A stretch of 9,754 nucleotides of DNA from positions 1 to 9,754 of the forward strand of contig DHJO01000136.1 of NCBI GenBank assembly GCA_002404375.1, read 5' to 3'. Below, piece after piece: positions 7,073 to 9,754 of the stretch (position 1 is the stretch's first letter; the number at the start of each line of letters is the position of its first letter). Position numbers and translations under genes: made by a program. The stretch is from Gemmatimonadales bacterium UBA4718. Its GTDB lineage: Bacteria > Gemmatimonadota > Gemmatimonadetes > Gemmatimonadales > Gemmatimonadaceae. Below the pieces are notes generated by a model, which did not search any database, was not told the origin of the DNA, and was given only the letters and a program-made list of their open reading frames with translations.

Positions 7073-7096
7073 AGGGAAACTCTCACAAAAGATCAG
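7073..7096 (+). promoter_or_regulatory. USP upstream element, third and diverged copy
   Basis: On the plus strand this reads AGGGAAACTCTC then ACAAAAGATCAG. It matches the 24-base core of the USP2 element at 20 positions, and 19 positions are invariant in all three copies (AGGGAAAC-N-C-N2-ACAA-N-A-N-ATCAG). It points away from the Cyc2-like operon, toward the weak ORF at 7143. The downstream CTGACT block found in the USP copies is missing at the expected spacing. Confidence 0.45.
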
Positions 7097-7142
7097 CATA
7101 TCTCCGACGGACGCGGACTGCTTGCGATTGCACCTTATCACC

Positions 7143-7358
7143 ATGGGATACTACGAAGACAGACCTCCTCGTCACGGCCACCGCAATCCGTCCGAGCTCG
7201 CTGAAGACGAGGTGCTCTCGGCGATTCACGGAGATTTCTGCGGGATGCCGGAAGGGCTCGAGGAGCCTCGGCCATCGAGGGATACCGAGTGCGTGCCTTT
7301 GGCACATGTCGCGCTACTACCATGGGCTGATGCGCATCCCTTGACATCAACCCGATAG
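7143..7358 (+). CDS. Possible small ORF, unrecognised (71 aa)
   Basis: The only plus-strand reading frame here that I consider possibly real. It begins MGYYEDRPPRHGHRN, has a short helix-like middle (SELAEDEVLSAIHGDF) and ends in a low-complexity tail without recognisable features. It lies 46 nt downstream of the plus-facing USP-type element, which is the main argument in its favour. Against it: there is no Shine-Dalgarno sequence before the ATG, third-codon-position GC is only mildly biased, and overlapping frames are open on both strands. It could be a decayed gene or a non-coding transcript. I recognise no family. Confidence 0.2.
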   Translation: MGYYEDRPPRHGHRNPSELAEDEVLSAIHGDFCGMPEGLEEPRPSRDTECVPLAHVALLPWADAHPLTSTR

Positions 7359-7409
7359 AAGCGGTTTAAGCGCCAAGTTCCTCCAGTCTGCGGCAACATC
7401 GCATAGTCG

Positions 7410-8180
7410 TTACTGAGCGGTGTAGCCACCGTCGATCACCAGCTCCGTTCCGGTGACGAATTTTGCCTCGTCTGAGGCGAGGTAGAGAACGCCAAAAGCA
7501 ATGTCATCCGGCTCACCGACGTGACCGATTGGGTGCAGACTGTCCAGCAGCTTCCTGCCTTGCGCAACGTCGCCCTGGGATTTCAGGTAGTTCTCGACCA
7601 TGGGCGTCCATATGTAGCCCGGATGCACCGAGTTCACCCGAATGTTGTAGCCCGACTTGGCGCAGTAGAGTGCCGCTGATTTCGTAAGTAGCCGCACGCC
7701 GCCTTTGCTCGCGTTGTACGCCGCGAGGTTCGGATCGCCAACCAGGCCTTCGATCGAGGAAAGATTCACTATCGAGCCGCCACGATTTGCCTTCATGGCC
7801 TGTATTGCGTGCTTGATTCCCAGAAAAACGCCGTCGAGATTGATGCTCATCAGCCACCGCCAGTCCTCGAGCGTTGTGTGCTCGACATCTTTGGCCAGTG
7901 CGACGCCGGCGTTGTTCACCAGAACGTCGAGCTTCTTGTAACGCTCGATGACGGTCCCCATCACGTGATCCCATCTTGCCTCATCGGCTACGTCCTGCTC
8001 GATGAAGATTGCATCGCCCCCACGAAGGCGAATCTCCTCGACAACGACTGACCCCTTGTCGATGTCGACGTCGGTCACTGCGACGGCGGAGCCTTCCTCA
8101 GCGAGTTTGAGAGCACAAGAGCGTCCGATTCCCAGGGCGCCCCCGGTTACGACCGCTGACTTCCCGCGCATTCTGTTCAT
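7410..8180 (-). CDS. Classical short-chain dehydrogenase/reductase (SDR)
   Basis: 256 residues, cytoplasmic NAD(P)-dependent oxidoreductase of the classical SDR family, Rossmann fold. The cofactor loop is TGGALGIG (12-19), the structural motif is NNAG (89-92), and the catalytic tetrad is Asn114, Ser142, Tyr155 and Lys159 (YNASK). Asp37 at the end of the second beta-strand favours NAD(H) over NADP(H). The segment after the active site, HPGYIWTPMVE (186-196), and the C-terminal DGGYTAQ resemble the hydroxysteroid/cyclopentanol/secondary-alcohol dehydrogenase branch, but the substrate cannot be set from sequence. The ATG at 8180 has GGGAG 5 nt upstream, supporting it over the ATG at 8171. It follows the small membrane-protein gene by 19 nt and should be co-transcribed with it. 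Confidence 0.94.
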   Translation of the reverse strand: MNRMRGKSAVVTGGALGIGRSCALKLAEEGSAVAVTDVDIDKGSVVVEEIRLRGGDAIFIEQDVADEARWDHVMGTVIERYKKLDVLVNNAGVALAKDVEHTTLEDWRWLMSINLDGVFLGIKHAIQAMKANRGGSIVNLSSIEGLVGDPNLAAYNASKGGVRLLTKSAALYCAKSGYNIRVNSVHPGYIWTPMVENYLKSQGDVAQGRKLLDSLHPIGHVGEPDDIAFGVLYLASDEAKFVTGTELVIDGGYTAQ

Positions 8181-8199
8181 TTCGTCTCCCGTCGAGGAC

Positions 8200-8400
8200 C
8201 TAGAAACCTGGAGCCACCCGTACTCCGATGGACCGCGCCACGGTTCCGAGCGTCCTGCGCTTCCTCTTCCGACTCCCGATCCCCGCGATCATTACGTAGA
8301 TCACTACGACGAGATCGAACACCAGGGCTGAGAATAGAAGTAGGATCGGGATGGCCAGTCCCACGAGCAGGATCAGGCCGAACGTTGCAAAGACTTCCAT
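8200..8400 (-). CDS. Small hydrophobic membrane protein (66 aa), unknown function
   Basis: 66 residues, very hydrophobic from residue 4 to 41 (FATFGLILLVGLAIPILLLF, then SALVFDLVVVIYVMIAGIG), enough for two short helices with Asp29 in the second. A strongly basic tail, SRKRKRRT (43-50), follows, which by the positive-inside rule should face the cytoplasm. I do not recognise a family. Coding status rests on an excellent ribosome binding site (GGGAGGTG ending 4 nt before the ATG), the membrane-protein composition, and the tight 19-nt spacing to the dehydrogenase. It may be a membrane anchor or a stress-related small protein, but that is a guess. Confidence 0.75.
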   Translation of the reverse strand: MEVFATFGLILLVGLAIPILLLFSALVFDLVVVIYVMIAGIGSRKRKRRTLGTVARSIGVRVAPGF

Positions 8401-8404
8401 GTGC

Positions 8405-8412
8405 CACCTCCC
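8405..8412 (-). promoter_or_regulatory. Strong ribosome binding site of the 66-aa membrane protein
   Basis: On the minus strand GGGAGGTG lies 4 nt before the ATG at 8400 (core GGAGG at 6 nt). It is one of the best Shine-Dalgarno sequences in the window and is the main reason for accepting this short gene. Confidence 0.75.
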
Positions 8413-8610
8413 GGCAGCTCACCCCGAGAGCAGCCGCCGGAAACTCCTGCGACGCGCGTGCGAGGCTCGGCCAGCAAAACCGAGGACGTGCTGCCAACCG
8501 CAGACAAGATGAAAACTTGCGCCCGCCGCACACAGCGGGGAAACCTTGAATTGGCGTAGGGGAAAAACGGCGCCCTCGGACTATACTTGTGATCGCGGTG
8601 GGCGGCTGTC

Positions 8611-9585
8611 TCACGCGATCACCGGCACTCCGTCCGGAAGGCGCACATTGTTCGCTCGCTTTTCTTCGGCGACAACGCCAGCGGGTCGCAACACAAGCAT
8701 CGCCGTTCGCGAAGTCCTCGTCACAACATCCGCGAGACTCCCCCGGAGAGCGCGCGAAATACCGCCGCGTCCGTGAGTCGCGATTGCGATGAGATTCGCT
8801 TTCTCTCTTCCGGCGTAATCTACGATTGCTTCAGCGATGTTCTCGCCGAAAACGACATCGGTGGTCGTGATAAATCCCTCCTCGCGCAACTTGGCAGCGG
8901 TGCGAAACAGATAAACATTCGCGGCGGCGACGTCCTTGTCCCACCATGGAGCTTCCTGACCCCGCATCGTCTTCTGCGCAGAGGTCTGCGGCTTGAGCAC
9001 GTGCAGCAGTCTGATCTTCACCTCGCCCAGTTTCGCCAAAGCGACCACTTCCGGAAGTATCTGCTCCGCCAGGCTCGACCCATCGAGTGGGACGACAATG
9101 CTGCTGAAGAGCTCGCCTGGCTCCGGCTTTAAACAGCTGGTCGGGGGTTTCACCACGAGGACTGGAATAGTTGTGCGGCGTATGAGTAAATCGGTCACGC
9201 TGCCGAGCGACAGCCGGGCTATGCCGCCTCTACCGTGGCTGCTTATGACGATGAGATCCACCTTGTTTCGGCTGGCATACGCCTGCAAAGCGTCTGGTAT
9301 GGGTCCGTCCTCGAGCGCCGCATCGATCTGCGCGTCGCAGGCATTTCTGCATTGCGCGGCGAGGCTGTGGAGGTCGGCCAGAATTCTGTCCCGCTCCTGC
9401 TGGAGCACTTTGACCGAGACTGTCGCTGCTTCCGGGGAAGACTCCATTCCGAAGAACGCACCGGTGGGGTGAACGCGAACGAGCCGGACTTTTGCCCGGC
9501 TACGCTCAGCGATCAGGATGGCAACCCGAATCGCTTCGCGATCGAACCCCGATCCATCCGTCGGGACCATGATCATCTTGTACAT
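8611..9585 (-). CDS. Tandem-domain universal stress protein USP3
   Basis: 324 residues, aligning with USP2 residue for residue over most of its length but clearly more diverged than USP1 is from USP2. Both UspA domains keep the conserved Asp (Asp10, Asp168) and the nucleotide loops: Ser115-x2-Gly118-x9-Gly128-Ser129 and Ala269-x2-Gly272-x9-Gly282-Ser283. The inter-domain stretch PVLVVKPPTS and the APWWDKDVAAANVY segment (212-225) are shared with the paralogues, so the three form one subfamily rather than unrelated Usps. The ATG at 9585 is preceded by AAAGGGGGT, a good ribosome site. It appears monocistronic: the next gene begins 210 nt further on. Its leader contains the shared USP element and an 18-bp palindrome. 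Confidence 0.93.
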   Translation of the reverse strand: MYKMIMVPTDGSGFDREAIRVAILIAERSRAKVRLVRVHPTGAFFGMESSPEAATVSVKVLQQERDRILADLHSLAAQCRNACDAQIDAALEDGPIPDALQAYASRNKVDLIVISSHGRGGIARLSLGSVTDLLIRRTTIPVLVVKPPTSCLKPEPGELFSSIVVPLDGSSLAEQILPEVVALAKLGEVKIRLLHVLKPQTSAQKTMRGQEAPWWDKDVAAANVYLFRTAAKLREEGFITTTDVVFGENIAEAIVDYAGREKANLIAIATHGRGGISRALRGSLADVVTRTSRTAMLVLRPAGVVAEEKRANNVRLPDGVPVIA

Positions 9586-9618
9586 AAGGACCCCCTTTGG
9601 TACGAACGTCAGTGTGTT

Positions 9619-9636
9619 GAGGCGTGATCACACCTC
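9619..9636. promoter_or_regulatory. 18-bp palindrome in the USP3 leader
   Basis: GAGGCGTGATCACACCTC is symmetric except for one mismatched pair (fifth and fourteenth bases). It is centred about 42 nt before the USP3 ATG and contains the perfect eight-base core GTGATCAC. Half of it, GGTGTGATCA, recurs in the USP2 leader. It fits a dimeric DNA-binding protein site; it is not a canonical CRP site, whose TGTGA and TCACA halves are six bases apart. Confidence 0.45.
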
Positions 9637-9672
9637 TTTGCCCCCAATCTTCAAGTCACGGCCGAAGGGAGC

Positions 9673-9712
9673 AGTCAGCCAATGACTGATTTATTGTCGG
9701 CGTTTCCCTGTT
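9673..9712 (-). promoter_or_regulatory. Conserved upstream element of USP3 (copy 2)
   Basis: On the minus strand this reads AACAGGGAAAC, GCCGACAAT, AAATCAG, seven variable bases, then CTGACT. The 27-base block differs from the USP2 copy at only three positions. Inside this copy CAGTCA-GCCAA-TGACTG (9672-9688) forms a perfect 6-5-6 inverted repeat, which is degenerate in USP2. Weak similarity (GCTCC, then TTC) continues further downstream in both leaders, suggesting a whole promoter region is conserved. Confidence 0.6.
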
Positions 9713-9754
9713 CGTAGCTCGATCAAGGCTCGAAGCGCCAGGTTGTGTAAGGGT

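Larger units (their letters stand above)
6921..7409. other. Long gap between the cytochrome-porin operon and the dehydrogenase
   Basis: 489 nt without a secure gene. On the left it must hold the promoter of the minus-strand Cyc2-like operon. It contains a 15-bp inverted repeat (7013-7027), a plus-facing copy of the USP upstream element (7073-7096) and one weak plus-strand ORF (7143-7358). On the right it meets the 3' end of the dehydrogenase gene (7410). No convincing terminator hairpin with a U-tract was seen. Confidence 0.6.

Noticed and set aside
7341..7370. TTGACA followed 18 nt later by TTTAAG on the plus strand, a possible sigma-70 promoter.
   Set aside because: The -10 match is only partial and it would transcribe antisense into the dehydrogenase; no gene or RNA structure follows.
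1..9754. Search by eye for CRISPR repeats, transposase genes, terminal inverted repeats, tRNA genes and toxin-antitoxin pairs.
   Set aside because: None seen on either strand.

Overview
This 9.75 kb window is moderately GC-rich (about 60% by eye). Nearly every convincing gene is on the minus strand. The content suggests a free-living, environmental Gram-negative bacterium: an outer-membrane cytochrome-porin, a DUF3108 protein, three tandem-domain universal stress proteins, a VIT-type metal transporter and DoxX. The mix resembles Gemmatimonadota or Acidobacteriota genomes, but that placement is inference and no rRNA or other marker is present. I see no tRNA, rRNA, CRISPR array, insertion sequence or phage gene.

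Layout, read along the minus strand from the right end. (1) 9585-8611: a universal stress protein (USP3) behind a long leader with two regulatory-looking motifs. (2) 8400-7410: a 66-residue membrane protein with a strong ribosome binding site, followed 19 nt later by a short-chain dehydrogenase. (3) 7409-6921: a poorly explained gap holding a 15-bp inverted repeat, a third copy of the stress-gene upstream motif facing the other way, and one weak plus-strand ORF. (4) 6920-4555: a compact three-gene electron-transfer cluster made of a Cyc2-like fused monoheme cytochrome-porin, a DoxX membrane protein and a small periplasmic c-type cytochrome. (5) 4345-2646: USP2 and a VIT1/CCC1-family iron/manganese transporter, 32 nt apart. 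(6) 2516-684: a DUF3108 protein and USP1, 16 nt apart; USP1 carries a one-base deletion that splits its frame. (7) 540-19: an Ogt/MGMT-type DNA alkyltransferase.

The region reads as a stress and redox neighbourhood. Three USP paralogues sit in three transcription units, and two of them (USP2 and USP3) share a conserved block about 100 nt ahead of the start codon. A related copy lies beside the cytochrome-porin operon. The Cyc2-like operon next to a metal transporter allows an iron-related interpretation, but the sequence alone does not prove iron oxidation. The most useful leads are the shared upstream element, the Cyc2-like/DoxX/cytochrome operon and the USP1 frameshift. I found no clear evidence of a wholly new defence or mobile system.
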